NCBI GenBank assembly: GCA_028293765.1
Contig: JAQGOG010000141.1
Span: 106,726 to 170,725, forward strand
Source of the DNA: Gammaproteobacteria bacterium
Lineage (GTDB): Bacteria > Pseudomonadota > Gammaproteobacteria > Steroidobacterales > Steroidobacteraceae
DNA length: 64,000 bases
Direction of reading: 5' to 3'
The translations under genes and the position numbers were made by a program. The notes beneath the pieces are model-generated. The model did not search any database and was not told the DNA's origin. It was given only the letters and a program-made list of their open reading frames with translations. Shown piece after piece: positions 26,951 through 35,825 of the stretch. Numbering within the stretch: position 1 is the first letter of the stretch; the number at the start of each line of letters is the position of its first letter.

Positions 26951-26969
26951 GCATAACAGCAGGTTATGC
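26951..26969 (+). promoter_or_regulatory. LysR-type operator dyad, perfect (site 2)
   Basis: GCATAAC-AGCAG-GTTATGC, two perfect 7-bp arms with a 5-nt spacer. It is 107 bp upstream of the transaminase start on the plus strand and 262 bp from mlrC copy 1 on the minus strand. A degraded form of the flanking element (GCCATGAAAT) lies 22 bp to its left. It may serve the divergent transaminase promoter, or cooperate with site 1. Confidence 0.75.
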
Positions 26970-27075
26970 GGAAGAACCGGCCGAGGCATTTTCTTTGGCG
27001 GCATGACCGCAGCAGGTTTCGCAGGCTCCGCAGGGTCGTTACACTGCTGCAACGATCTACGAACCATCCCCTGTC

Positions 27076-27942
27076 ATGACAGACGTCTACCTCAACGGCA
27101 TTTTCATGAACGCGGATCAGGCACGCATATCCCCAATGGACCGGGGCTTCCTGTTCGCCGACGGCGTCTACGAAGTCATTCCAGCATTCAACGGCGTCCT
27201 GTTTCGACTGAATGAGCACCTGCTGCGACTGCAGCGTTCCCTCGGCGCCCTGCAGATTCCAAACCCTCACGCTGCCGATGCCTGGCAGGCGCTTTGCAAG
27301 GAGATGATCGGACGCAATGGCGGAGGAAACATTTCCGTTTATCTGCAGGTCACGCGCGGAGCACCGGACAAGCGCGACCACGGCTTCCCCGTTCCCGCGG
27401 TGCCGCCCACCGTATTCATGGCGACCTCGCCCGTGGCGCCATCCGCTATAAGCAATTCGGCTACCGCCCCTGGCGCGGCCGCCATTGTGGCGGAAGACAT
27501 TCGCTGGGCACGCTGCGACATCAAGGCTGTCGCGCTTCTGCCCAATATCCTGCTCCGCCAGCAAGCAATTGCCGCGGGCGCCGTCGAAGCGATCCTCATC
27601 CGCGACGGCTTGGTCACAGAAGGCTCCTCGACCAACGTGTTTGTGGTCAAGGACGGGAGAATCGCGACGCCGCCCTGTACCCCCAGGATTCTGGCAGGCG
27701 TCACACGCGAGCTGGTGGTGGAGCTGTGCCGCAACCATGAGCTTCCCCTGGTTGAGCGGGAAGTTACCAAGGAGCAGCTCTACGACGCGGACGAGATCTG
27801 GGTGACGAGCTCCAGCAAGGATGCGTTACCGATCGTAACCCTGGACGCTCGCCCGGTTGGCAATGGCCGCCCCGGAGCGCTCTGGAAAACACTGGCGCGC
27901 CGTTTCCTGGAGCTCAAGCGGGCCGCGTGCAGCATCGCCTAG
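27076..27942 (+). CDS. dat: Class IV aminotransferase, D-amino-acid transaminase type
   Basis: 288 residues. The class IV signature set is present: RGFLFADGVYEVI (23-35), the PLP lysine K150 in RCDIKAVALLPN, E182 in TEGSSTNVFVV, and the phosphate-binding GVTR. KRDHGFP (99-105) matches the R-x-H of Bacillus D-amino-acid transaminase that holds the alpha-carboxylate of D-substrates, so D-alanine/D-glutamate specificity is favoured over branched-chain amino acids. It interconverts D-amino acids and 2-oxo acids in the cytoplasm. It stands first in a plus-strand group with the DUF1611 and epimerase genes, downstream of operator dyads. Confidence 0.9.
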   Translation: MTDVYLNGIFMNADQARISPMDRGFLFADGVYEVIPAFNGVLFRLNEHLLRLQRSLGALQIPNPHAADAWQALCKEMIGRNGGGNISVYLQVTRGAPDKRDHGFPVPAVPPTVFMATSPVAPSAISNSATAPGAAAIVAEDIRWARCDIKAVALLPNILLRQQAIAAGAVEAILIRDGLVTEGSSTNVFVVKDGRIATPPCTPRILAGVTRELVVELCRNHELPLVEREVTKEQLYDADEIWVTSSSKDALPIVTLDARPVGNGRPGALWKTLARRFLELKRAACSIA

Positions 27943-28038
27943 ACCGACACCGCTGCGCGACCTGTGCCGGCGGGTCCGACCGCTCAATGGATGGACCCGA
28001 GCAGTCCGCGAATTGCGCTGCAGCTGCACCTCGTGTGG

Positions 28039-28057
28039 GAATAACTGAGGGTTATGT
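28039..28057 (+). promoter_or_regulatory. Degenerate LysR-type dyad upstream of dgcN (site 3)
   Basis: The core ATAAC-TGAGG-GTTAT (28041-28055) keeps the T-N11-A symmetry and the 5-nt spacer. The outer bases differ from the consensus (GA instead of GC on the left, GT instead of GC on the right). It lies about 100 bp before the chosen dgcN start. A GTTATG in the right arm creates an ATG at 28054 that could be read as an alternative start of the same frame. Confidence 0.5.
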
Positions 28058-28158
28058 CCGCCGGCCCTTTTTTGATTGGTGACGCTGCAGGGCCCCGGCT
28101 ATGGTCTGTTGGCGGCGCTAAACGAACTGGCTCTGAACGGACTCTAATTCCACGCTTT

Positions 28159-29220
28159 ATGACCACTACAACTACTCCCGCCATGACTACCAACGCGCCC
28201 AGCGCCCCAAGCTGGGGGCCGCCGTATCTGCTATATCTCGGGGACGCGCACGACGATCTCGCGATCAAGACCGCGCGCGGTCTGGCGGTTTGGCGTCCGC
28301 AATGGTGCCTCGGACAGTTCCGTGGCCCCGCCTGCAAGTCCAGTCTCGATCTGCCGGATCTGAGTTTCGCCGCGGCCCGCGAGGCCGGCGCGAACACGAT
28401 GGTAGTCGGAATCGCCAATGCCGGTGGCGTGATGGCCCCGCAAACGGTCCGTGACGTGGTTGCAGCGATCGAGGCAGGACTCAATATCGCATCTGGCCTG
28501 CACCAGCGCCTCGACGCTCATCCCGCAATTGCGGAAGCGGCTGCGCGTACTGGGCGCGTGCTGTTCGATGCACGACGGTTCCCACACGACATACCCGTAG
28601 GCAAAGGCCTGCGCCGCAGCGGCCGGCGGCTACTGACTGTGGGCACAGATTGCTCGGTCGGCAAGATGTATACGACGCTGGCGCTCGAACACGAATTGCG
28701 CAAGCGCGGGATATCGGCCGATTTTCGTGCAACCGGTCAGACGGGCATTCTGATCGCGGGCTCCGGCGTGCCGATCGATGCATTGATCGCGGATTTCATC
28801 TCGGGCGGTGCGGAGTGGGTGTCCCCCGCACGACACGACGGCGGATGGGATCTGATCGAAGGCCAGGGTTCGCTGTTCCATCCGTCATATGCCGGTGTGT
28901 CACTAGGCCTGCTGCATGGATCACAGCCCGACGCGCTGGTACTGTGCCATGAGCCGCAGCGCCCTCACATGCGAGGTCTGCCACATTATGCGGTACCGGA
29001 TTTGAAGACCTGCCTCGAAACCAATCTACAGTCGGCACGGCTCACCCAACCGGACGTGATTCCCGTAGGCATCGCGCTGAATACGTCGAAGCTGACGGTC
29101 AAGGCCGCTGCCGACGCTTGCAAGGCTGCCGAGGACGCGTTGGGGCTGCCATGTCAGGACCCGGTGACCATGGGTGTCGGCCGCATAGTGGATAAGCTCT
29201 TTTCATGCTTCGCGAGCTGA
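28159..29220 (+). CDS. dgcN: DUF1611 family protein, DgcN-type D-glutamate N-acetyltransferase
   Basis: 353 residues from the ATG at 28159 (another ATG at 28183; an in-frame ATG at 28054 would start inside an operator). The N-terminal domain opens PYLLYLGDAHDDLAIKTARGLA. The C-terminal P-loop domain has GTDCSVGKM at 162-170. FRATGQTGI and GWDLIEGQGSLFHPSYAGV are further DUF1611 hallmarks. Members of this family paired with an enolase-superfamily epimerase have been described as D-glutamate N-acetyltransferase (DgcN), acting before N-acetyl-D-glutamate racemase (DgcA). The coding region overlaps the next gene by 16 bp, which supports that pairing. The precise substrate here is inference. Confidence 0.85.
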   Translation: MTTTTTPAMTTNAPSAPSWGPPYLLYLGDAHDDLAIKTARGLAVWRPQWCLGQFRGPACKSSLDLPDLSFAAAREAGANTMVVGIANAGGVMAPQTVRDVVAAIEAGLNIASGLHQRLDAHPAIAEAAARTGRVLFDARRFPHDIPVGKGLRRSGRRLLTVGTDCSVGKMYTTLALEHELRKRGISADFRATGQTGILIAGSGVPIDALIADFISGGAEWVSPARHDGGWDLIEGQGSLFHPSYAGVSLGLLHGSQPDALVLCHEPQRPHMRGLPHYAVPDLKTCLETNLQSARLTQPDVIPVGIALNTSKLTVKAAADACKAAEDALGLPCQDPVTMGVGRIVDKLFSCFAS

Positions 29221-30209
29221 GGGTCACTCACGAGGCTTGGCCCCTGGCAACGCCCTTCCGTATTTCTCGGGGGGTCAAGGTTACTGCAGACGTCGTAGTA
29301 GTCGAGGTAACGCAGGACAATGCGCGCGGACGCGGCGAAGCAGTGCCCTATCCTCGTTACGGCGAGACTGTCGATTCAGTGCTGGAGCAAGTGCGTGGCA
29401 TCACAACGGCAATTGCCGGGGGAATGACGCGCGAGGCACTGCAGGAAGCGATGCCGCCGGGTGCAGCCCGCAATGCCCTTGACTGCGCTTTGTGGGATCT
29501 GTCGGCATCTTTGACAGCGCAATCCGTGACCGCGCAGCTTGGCCAAGGGGCATTGCCCGCACTGACCAGCGCCCTCACCGTCGGCCTCGATACACCGGAC
29601 GCGATGCAGGCCGCAGCGGTCCGGCTGCGAGCCGCACCCTTGATCAAAGTGAAGCTCGACGCCGGCAATCCCGAGGCGCAACTACGGGCCGTTCGGGCTG
29701 GCGCACCGAGCGCGCGGCTCATCGTCGATCCGAACGAGAGCTGGACCATCGAAATCCTCGAGGCGATGCAACCTGTACTCGTAGAGATGCGCGTCGAACT
29801 CATCGAGCAGCCGCTGCCCGCGAAAGACGACGAGGCGCTCGAAGGTTTTCGTCCCGCCCTGCCGATCTGCGCGGACGAATCCTGCCATGTCGCAGCCGAT
29901 CTGCCACAGCTGCTGAAGCGCTATCAGGCCATCAATATCAAGCTCGACAAAACGGGCGGACTCAGTGGCGCCCTGGAGTTGTTGCAGCAGGCCCGGAACG
30001 CAGGCCTGCAGGTCATGTGCGGCTGCATGGTATGCACTTCGCTGGGCATCGCACCCGCGTTCCACATCGCGCGGCACGCCGACTTCATCGATCTCGACGG
30101 ACCTCTGTGGCTGAAACAGGATCATCCGGGCGGCGCGCGCGTCGAAGGCGACAAACTCTTGGCGCCAACCGATGCGTTGTGGGGGAGCGGCGCCCGGCGG
30201 ATACCTTGA
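29205..30209 (+). CDS. dgcA: Enolase-superfamily epimerase, DgcA-type N-acetyl-D-glutamate racemase / dipeptide epimerase
   Basis: 334 residues. The muconate-lactonizing-type barrel is complete: the lysine pair K148-V-K150 in LIKVKLDA, metal ligands D175 (VDPNESW), E201 (IEQP) and D224 (ADES), and the opposite base K246 in NIKLDKTGG. The family covers L-Ala-D/L-Glu epimerases. In DgcN/DgcA systems this member racemises N-acetyl-D-glutamate so that the L-form enters normal glutamate metabolism. The start lies inside the dgcN end (16-bp overlap), so the two are translationally coupled. A muropeptide-type dipeptide substrate is the alternative. Confidence 0.88.
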   Translation: MLRELRVTHEAWPLATPFRISRGVKVTADVVVVEVTQDNARGRGEAVPYPRYGETVDSVLEQVRGITTAIAGGMTREALQEAMPPGAARNALDCALWDLSASLTAQSVTAQLGQGALPALTSALTVGLDTPDAMQAAAVRLRAAPLIKVKLDAGNPEAQLRAVRAGAPSARLIVDPNESWTIEILEAMQPVLVEMRVELIEQPLPAKDDEALEGFRPALPICADESCHVAADLPQLLKRYQAINIKLDKTGGLSGALELLQQARNAGLQVMCGCMVCTSLGIAPAFHIARHADFIDLDGPLWLKQDHPGGARVEGDKLLAPTDALWGSGARRIP

Positions 30210-30210
30210 A

Positions 30211-30244
30211 GGGGCGCCTGCCTGGCAGGCGTCTGCCGTGCCCC
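30211..30244 (+). terminator. Hairpin after dgcA
   Basis: CGCCTGCC (30215-30222) and GGCAGGCG (30224-30231) form a tight stem, and GGGGC just before and GCCCC just after could extend it. It starts right after the dgcA stop, between the convergent dgcA and capA genes. There is no clear T-run. Confidence 0.5.
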
Positions 30245-30330
30245 TGCCGCCGCCCCATCGGTGAGCGCGAGCGGCCCGAGTCAGGTGCCTGCCGGTTTTT
30301 GAACCTTTGCAGGCTCGCCGCCGCACTTCA

Positions 30331-31743
30331 TCATTTCCACGACAGAGTAACGACACCGTTCTTGTAGTGCGCGGTAGTCCCGAACGGAGCGCAGAGCTCT
30401 TCCAGATCCTTGGCGATCTGAGCAGCCTCAGCCTCCGGCGCGGGATACGGCTGACCTCGTTTGATGCGAGTCTGCCCGAATCCCATGGAGATGGGATGCA
30501 GGCGGATCTCCTTCAATGTCCGGTCATTCGTATAGACGATCTCGGCAACGACGCTCTGCCAGTACTTGCGATCCGCGGGAAATCCCACGGTGTCGTTCTT
30601 TGAGCGCTTGTCGTAGTAATCACTGACCAGCGCACTGTCGCCCAGGCCCGTCTTCTCGTAGTTGTCCGCCGGCTGCAGCTCCACCAAGTCGTTTTCCATG
30701 ATGAAGTTGCCCATCGAATAGAAAATCGGCTTGCCCTTGTAAATCTCGATTCCGCGCAGCACGTGAGGCCCATGAGCCACCATCATGTCCGCCCCTGCGT
30801 CGATCATCGCATGGGCAAATTCGACAGTGAACTCGGCAGGCTTACCGCGCTCTGCGGGCGTGGCCGACTCATGCGCGTGGATGCTCACCATCACCCAATC
30901 GGCCTGCTCGCGGGCATTGCGTACTTCGGCCGACAGTTCTTCGATATCTTTCTTGTTGGCCTTGGTGCTGACGCCGATCTCTTTGCCTACGACATACCTG
31001 GCGCCCGACCAACTCAGAGAGCCGTCTTTGCTTTCGTCGCCGCCGCCCTCGCCCATGTTGGCGCTGGCAGGACCTTTCAGCTTGGCGAGCGTGTCATACG
31101 TCTCCTGCGTGACCGTATAGGTCGTTGAATGGCGCAGCGGATTGATACCCGGCCGGCCTCGCATGTCCGGCCGCTGGGCGCCTGCGATGATGGCATCGGG
31201 GAAGGTGGCGGCCACGGAGATGAGCGCCACCCGGCCTTTCGGCGTGTCCAGATAGCCCGGGCGGCGAGCGAGTGCCAGGTTTTCGCCGACGCCGGCATAC
31301 ACGAACTTCGTCTGCGCGAGCGCCGCGAGGGTGCTCCGCATTCCGTCCACCCCATAGTCGTTTTGGTGATTGTTGGCGAGGCCCAGCAAGTCGAAGCCGG
31401 CCCACGCCAACTCATCGGTCACGAACCGCGGGGAACCCATGTAAGTGCCGCCACTCTGCTGCGCACCCGCAAGGTTGAAGTCGTGGATCTGCGTCTCGAA
31501 GTTGGTGAACGCTACATCTGCCTTGCGTATCACACCGAACATCTTATCGACGCCAGGCAGGCTGGATGTCGACAACCTCCGGTTGATGATCGAGTCGCCT
31601 GTGGCGACGAACACCATCTCGTTCTGAGCACCGGCGGCGGAGTCCCAGCCCGCCGCCGCGCTGGCGGCGGCAGCCGGCTGACAACTCAGCGCGACAACGA
31701 AGCCCAATGCGAATGCCGCACCGATCTGAGTTCTGGAACTCAT
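30331..31743 (-). CDS. CapA/PgsA-type poly-gamma-glutamate protein (metallophosphoesterase fold), exported
   Basis: 470 residues with a Sec signal peptide (FALGFVVALSCQPAAAASA). CapA-family blocks appear in order: FVATGDSIINRR, AFTNFETQIHD, LLGLANNHQNDYGVDGM, VMVSIHAHESATP and MVAHGPHVLRGIEIY then FYSMGNF. The Asp, Asn and His residues form the predicted dimetal site. CapA/PgsA proteins belong to capsular poly-gamma-glutamate synthesis or handling; without pgsB/pgsC genes here, a role in processing a glutamyl polymer or peptide is more likely. The start is two bases from the TonB receptor stop, so both are one operon behind the dyad at 35040. Confidence 0.88.
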   Translation of the reverse strand: MSSRTQIGAAFALGFVVALSCQPAAAASAAAGWDSAAGAQNEMVFVATGDSIINRRLSTSSLPGVDKMFGVIRKADVAFTNFETQIHDFNLAGAQQSGGTYMGSPRFVTDELAWAGFDLLGLANNHQNDYGVDGMRSTLAALAQTKFVYAGVGENLALARRPGYLDTPKGRVALISVAATFPDAIIAGAQRPDMRGRPGINPLRHSTTYTVTQETYDTLAKLKGPASANMGEGGGDESKDGSLSWSGARYVVGKEIGVSTKANKKDIEELSAEVRNAREQADWVMVSIHAHESATPAERGKPAEFTVEFAHAMIDAGADMMVAHGPHVLRGIEIYKGKPIFYSMGNFIMENDLVELQPADNYEKTGLGDSALVSDYYDKRSKNDTVGFPADRKYWQSVVAEIVYTNDRTLKEIRLHPISMGFGQTRIKRGQPYPAPEAEAAQIAKDLEELCAPFGTTAHYKNGVVTLSWK

Positions 31744-31745
31744 CT

Positions 31746-34700
31746 TCAGAACTCCTTGGTGACCCGCACGGACCAGGTACGGCCTTCCGCCATGCTCTGG
31801 TAAACGGTTGGATCGTAGCCGGCGGGGTCCGAGCTCAGCGGCGGGGCTTCGTTCGTCAGGTTTATCACACCCAGACGCAGGGTGGTCTGATCGAACAGGC
31901 TGCCGTTTTTGGTCAGCTTGTACGAAACAAACGCATTCGCCGTGATCGAAGCCTTGATCCGGAAGTAGTTGACGCCATCGATTTTGTAGATATAGCTCGG
32001 ATTCCCCAGCGCCGCGGCCGCCGCGGGCGTGATGCTGGCATTTATGTCGGCGTACGTGCCAATGTAGTAGGCGCTGATTCCAGCCGCCCAGATGTCATCC
32101 TTTGACCAGAGGAGATTAGCGGAGCCGCGCCAGCGTGTAGCTCCCTCGAGGCCGAGACGGTGCTCTATTGGAGCATTCGCTCCCGCTCTGCGCTGATACT
32201 TGTCGAGCCACGTCGCGTCGGTAATCAACTGCAGGCGCCCCCAGGAAAATCTTGGGGATCTGTAAGTCATATTCAGGTCGACGCCATCGATCGTCGCGCT
32301 GGCCAGATTGGAGTAAGGCGTGGCGGTGGCCAGCAGGACGCCGACCGGAGCAAGCCATTGCGACTGGGATCGCCCGGCATTGTAGGCGGCGAATGCCGCG
32401 CGATCCGCGTCGGTGATGATGGAAGAGCGCGTAATCAGCGGATTGCCCGCATAGGCACCGGTACCGCTGCCCAGATTGATCTGACTGAGAGGGATACCCG
32501 CCGCCAGGGCGGCCTGGGTTGCGGCCAGCAGACGCGCCGCATCGTCCTGCCCCAGTTGGGTCGCATTGGGAGCGGCGATCAGATTGGTCTGGTGGATCTT
32601 CCAGAAGTCGGCCGAGAGACTCAGGCCGTCCACGTAGGGAACATCAAACACCACTCCGAGGGTTCCGCCTTCGGACTTTTCGGGCTGGAGATTGGGATTC
32701 CCCGCGATGGTCGTCAGGCGCTGAGCCTGGCCATCGCCTGGTTGATTGGTCACCGGTCCCCGATAGGGATCGTAAGCCGTGCCTACGGTGGAACGCGAGG
32801 GATAGTTCAGCACGGCGAGATTCGGCGCGCGGAAGCCATGGTTGAATGAACCACGAAACATCAGTGCCTGCACGGGCCGCCAGTCAAACGTGAACTTTGG
32901 ATTAGTCGTACCGCCGAAGTCGCTGTAATGCTCGTAACGCACCGCTGCCCCGAAATCCAGTCTGGCCAGCATGGGCAGCGCATTGGCGGCGGAGAAAACG
33001 GGGATGACCGTTTCGGCAAACGCAGCCCCGACCGTGCGGGAACCGATCACGTTACCGGCAGCGGACGCCTGCACGAAGTCATTGTTGGCGGGATCCAGGC
33101 CCAACGGGTTTGCATAGTTCAGCCCCGCGTACTGCGGCCGGGTCAGCGAGTAACTTTCGTAGCGGAACTCTGCGCCCGAGGCAAGCTGAACCGGACCCCC
33201 TGGAAGATCGAACAGCTCCCCATTGACGTGCCCATCCCAGGACGTGAGGACATCGGTTCCCTGCTGATGGAGCTTCTGGACGAACGAGCTCATCTGCGCC
33301 GCAGTGTTGGTGTACGGCTGATTCGGGACGACCTTGCCCCCCACTATCTGAAACGTGTAATTGAAGGGGTTGTAGGCGGTAGCGTCCGTCAGACGCGTAG
33401 CCGCCGCGAGTGCGCTCTCCCGAATGGCGTTTTGTGAAGTATCCGTCACGTGATCGATGGAATACATCAGCGCCGATTCAAAGGTCCACGTGCCGGCGAT
33501 CTTGCCACGGGCCCCTGCAACAGCCCGCGCAAAATCCGAGTTGATTTGGATCGTCTCGGGTCCATCGTTCACAAAGCGCGTGGCATTGATGGTGACGGGC
33601 TGCGGCGTGCCAACCAGCCGCGGCGAACCGCTGGCGGTCGGTGCCCCGGCCGGATCATAGAAGCTCGTTCCATACGGGTTCCATGGATTGTTCGCGGGGA
33701 CGACGAGCGGGACGTCTGTGTTGATTCCGTAGGCCACAGCGGGGCGCTGCTGCACCGATTCCGCCCTGTAGAGAGCCAGTTCACCAAACAGCGAGACGCT
33801 GTCGTTGAGCTTGTAATCGAGGGCATTGAACCAGTTGATGCGCTTCGTTTCAGGTTCGGCGTAACCGACCGAGTTCACGTCGTAGTAGGCGCCCAGCTGC
33901 GCTCCTGTCCGGGCCGGGGCGGTTGTCTGGATCGCGGCGCCGCCACCCGCCACGGGCACGAGATAGTTGACGGTTCGCGAGCTTCCGATCAGAAAGGAGG
34001 GATAGGCGCCGGAGGCACTTCGGTCAAAGAAGGCTCCGTTACTTGCGTTGAAGCCCGGCGGGGCCAGCGCCACTTTGTTGGAGTCCGTTGCATTGGGCAG
34101 GTCGGAGGACTTGATGGCCTGTTTCCAGAACAGGTTGAAGTTCGACGTCCAGTGAAGCTTGCTCTCGAAGGCATCGTTGCCATGCAAAAAGCTGAATCCG
34201 GCTTCCGAACCGGAGCCGATCTCGGTCACCTGCCCCTGCAGCTGGACCTGGTTGCCGACATATTTGTTGTCGGTGACGAAGTTGATGACGCCCGCCACCG
34301 CATCGGATCCGTAGATGGACGATGCGCCGTCCCTCAGAACGTCCACTCGGGAGAGTCCGACTGTCGGCAGTACGTTAACATTTACGGACAGTTCCGGTAC
34401 GCCACCTTCGTTGGCCGATATTCCATGCGAGGCCACCCGGCGGCCGTTCAGCAGGACCAGCGTGTTTCCCGATCCGAGTCCACGCAGGTTTACGGCTGCA
34501 ATGTCACCGCGTGCGCCCGCTCCGCCCTGAGTGGAGTCGTTGATGGGCACATTGACGACCGCGGGAAGCGAAGTAAGCATATCCGCAGGGGTGTTTGCAT
34601 CCCGCAGACTCATTTGCTCGGGACCTAAGACGGTCACGGGAAGTGCCGCGGTGTCGGACCTTCTGATACTCGTTCCCGTGACCACGACTTCCTGCAATTC

Positions 34701-34919
34701 CTGCGATTCCTGTTGGGAACCCGCTGCGGCGCTCTGCGAATTCGCCGGCTCGGCAGCTGCTACGGTCTCTTCCGCGTGCGCACCCGCGGCGCCCGTTAGC
34801 GCAAGCAGTCCAATAAGACCTCTCACCTTCCAGGTCAGCGAGCTCGCTTCGCTGCGGTGAGAGCAAGGTAGTTCGTTCGGTATCAACACAGGACAACCCC
34901 CGATAATGGATGGCAACAC
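31746..34919 (-). CDS. TonB-dependent outer-membrane receptor
   Basis: 1057 residues. After a hydrophobic signal (VRGLIGLLALTGAAGAHA, about 33-50) comes a TonB-box-like LQEVVVTGTSIRR, then the plug domain (VLGPEQMSLRDANTPADML, NLRGLGSGNTLVLLNGRRV). A large beta-barrel follows, ending in an aromatic (VTKEF). It imports a large or scarce ligand using TonB energy. No iron-related gene is near; context points to a peptide or glutamyl oligomer. The start codon is GTG and uncertain: a GTG ten codons later has a better GGGGG box. It is first in an operon with capA and is preceded by a perfect operator with a well-placed promoter. Confidence 0.93.
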   Translation of the reverse strand: MLPSIIGGCPVLIPNELPCSHRSEASSLTWKVRGLIGLLALTGAAGAHAEETVAAAEPANSQSAAAGSQQESQELQEVVVTGTSIRRSDTAALPVTVLGPEQMSLRDANTPADMLTSLPAVVNVPINDSTQGGAGARGDIAAVNLRGLGSGNTLVLLNGRRVASHGISANEGGVPELSVNVNVLPTVGLSRVDVLRDGASSIYGSDAVAGVINFVTDNKYVGNQVQLQGQVTEIGSGSEAGFSFLHGNDAFESKLHWTSNFNLFWKQAIKSSDLPNATDSNKVALAPPGFNASNGAFFDRSASGAYPSFLIGSSRTVNYLVPVAGGGAAIQTTAPARTGAQLGAYYDVNSVGYAEPETKRINWFNALDYKLNDSVSLFGELALYRAESVQQRPAVAYGINTDVPLVVPANNPWNPYGTSFYDPAGAPTASGSPRLVGTPQPVTINATRFVNDGPETIQINSDFARAVAGARGKIAGTWTFESALMYSIDHVTDTSQNAIRESALAAATRLTDATAYNPFNYTFQIVGGKVVPNQPYTNTAAQMSSFVQKLHQQGTDVLTSWDGHVNGELFDLPGGPVQLASGAEFRYESYSLTRPQYAGLNYANPLGLDPANNDFVQASAAGNVIGSRTVGAAFAETVIPVFSAANALPMLARLDFGAAVRYEHYSDFGGTTNPKFTFDWRPVQALMFRGSFNHGFRAPNLAVLNYPSRSTVGTAYDPYRGPVTNQPGDGQAQRLTTIAGNPNLQPEKSEGGTLGVVFDVPYVDGLSLSADFWKIHQTNLIAAPNATQLGQDDAARLLAATQAALAAGIPLSQINLGSGTGAYAGNPLITRSSIITDADRAAFAAYNAGRSQSQWLAPVGVLLATATPYSNLASATIDGVDLNMTYRSPRFSWGRLQLITDATWLDKYQRRAGANAPIEHRLGLEGATRWRGSANLLWSKDDIWAAGISAYYIGTYADINASITPAAAAALGNPSYIYKIDGVNYFRIKASITANAFVSYKLTKNGSLFDQTTLRLGVINLTNEAPPLSSDPAGYDPTVYQSMAEGRTWSVRVTKEF

Positions 34920-34991
34920 TGCCTAATTCTTCGCGCGCGGAACAAAGCGCTGCCGTCGCGACGCTTTCCTCCCCGTCTCTCCCCTGCTTTC

Positions 34992-35021
34992 ACGCTAGCA
35001 AGCACCCTTTGCGTCAGCCAA
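34992..35021 (-). promoter_or_regulatory. Putative promoter of the TonB receptor-capA operon
   Basis: On the minus strand TTGGCT (35016-35021) and TAGCGT (34992-34997) lie 18 bp apart. The -35-like box starts at the fixed distance from the dyad at 35040-35058, whose centre would be about -64 relative to a start near 34985. This is the usual layout for LysR-activated promoters. Confidence 0.6.
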
Positions 35022-35039
35022 TGAAAAAATCATGAAAAA

Positions 35040-35058
35040 GCATAACCTGCTGTTATGC
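35040..35058 (-). promoter_or_regulatory. LysR-type operator dyad, perfect (site 4)
   Basis: GCATAAC-CTGCT-GTTATGC with perfect arms, 121 bp upstream of the TonB receptor start. GCCAATGAAAA starts at 35017, 23 bp before it. On the receptor strand the order is dyad, then -35-like and -10-like boxes, then the gene. Confidence 0.78.
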
Positions 35059-35500
35059 ACTCACTCCTGACGCATCAGTGCGGGGCGCTGCCGGTATCCG
35101 ACGATCCATTTCGGTGCTTGCCGGAGTCGGCAACCGTCCGCATGCCTCGAAGTTGCCGCCGCGATTCATCGGGAGGTCATCCGGGCGCGACGGCGCCTGC
35201 TTCGCCGGCAGCGATCTCAGTGCAGCTGGAGGGATGGCCCGCGGAAGTTGAGTTTCAAACACACGCTGCGAGTCTGGACGGAACATTGAATGCATCCTGT
35301 TGCACCTGACCCACGCAGTTGAAAGTCGGCAACCGGGCGGGACGTATGGAGCGGCGGACACGCCGACGACGGCCGCAATCCGTGCCTCGATTAAAAATAT
35401 TTTTAACCGCAGCGCGAGCCCCTGATCGACCCGCCTTGCGACTGAGCCATTCACACTGACGAGCTGCTGTCCCCGCAGCCAATGAAAAGGCTTTGGTGCC

Positions 35501-35519
35501 GCATAACCTGCTGTTATGC
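35501..35519. promoter_or_regulatory. LysR-type operator dyad, perfect (site 5)
   Basis: GCATAAC-CTGCT-GTTATGC, identical to site 4 including the spacer, with GCCAATGAAAAGG at the same 23-bp offset (from 35478). The matching minus-strand -10 position (CAGTGT, 35453-35458) is weak. It is 307 bp upstream of the LysR start on the plus strand and may serve autoregulation of that operon, or be a relic of promoter duplication. Confidence 0.7.
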
Positions 35520-35825
35520 GCGCGGGGCATTTGCCCCATCACGCATCAGGGCGCCCCTTTGCGCTTTTTTTTGCTCCCTTTCGGTGCTTGGCGATACGCG
35601 TAATGTTAAGTGAGCGCAGCCGCGCGGAGCCACGCGGCTCACGCGTCATCGCAGTGGCTTACCGCGTGCGCATAGGTTTACGTCGCTTCGCTTTGCAGCA
35701 TTTGCGTGCCAGGCTCTTCACGATGCGCTCACCGTCCCACGAGACGAGCGCGTCCGCAGCCGGCGCTCTCAAAGTGATGGCATAGCTCTTGCACCAGCTC
35801 GACCTTTGTCAGTCGGTTACTCCAG

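Larger units (their letters stand above)
34920..35825. other. 905-bp regulatory region between the TonB receptor and LysR genes, with a duplicated promoter segment
   Basis: The region holds two perfect dyads (35040-35058 and 35501-35519). Around each, the same landmarks occur in the same order: CAGCCAATGAAAA, the dyad, ACGCATCAG, then TTTCGGTGCTTG (roughly 35015-35111 and 35476-35591). This looks like an old duplication of a promoter segment. A frame of 133 codons (35053-35454, minus) lies just behind the second dyad but has no recognisable content. Small hairpins GGGGCA-TT-TGCCCC (35523-35536) and AGCCGCG/CGCGGCT (35618-35639) are also present. Confidence 0.6.

Noticed and set aside
28054..28158. 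N-terminal extension of the DUF1611 gene starting inside operator site 3
   Set aside because: The 35 extra residues are not like the family N-terminus, and the start would lie in the regulator site. The ATG at 28159 was preferred.
30331..31743. CapA-type gene as part of a poly-gamma-glutamate capsule synthesis operon
   Set aside because: No PgsB/CapB ligase or PgsC/CapC partner is present; it is coupled to a TonB receptor instead, so a capsule locus is not supported.
35053..35454. 133-codon minus-strand frame just behind operator site 5
   Set aside because: Composition is arginine/proline-rich with no motif, signal or family resemblance, and the -10 at this copy is weak. Treated as non-coding regulatory DNA.
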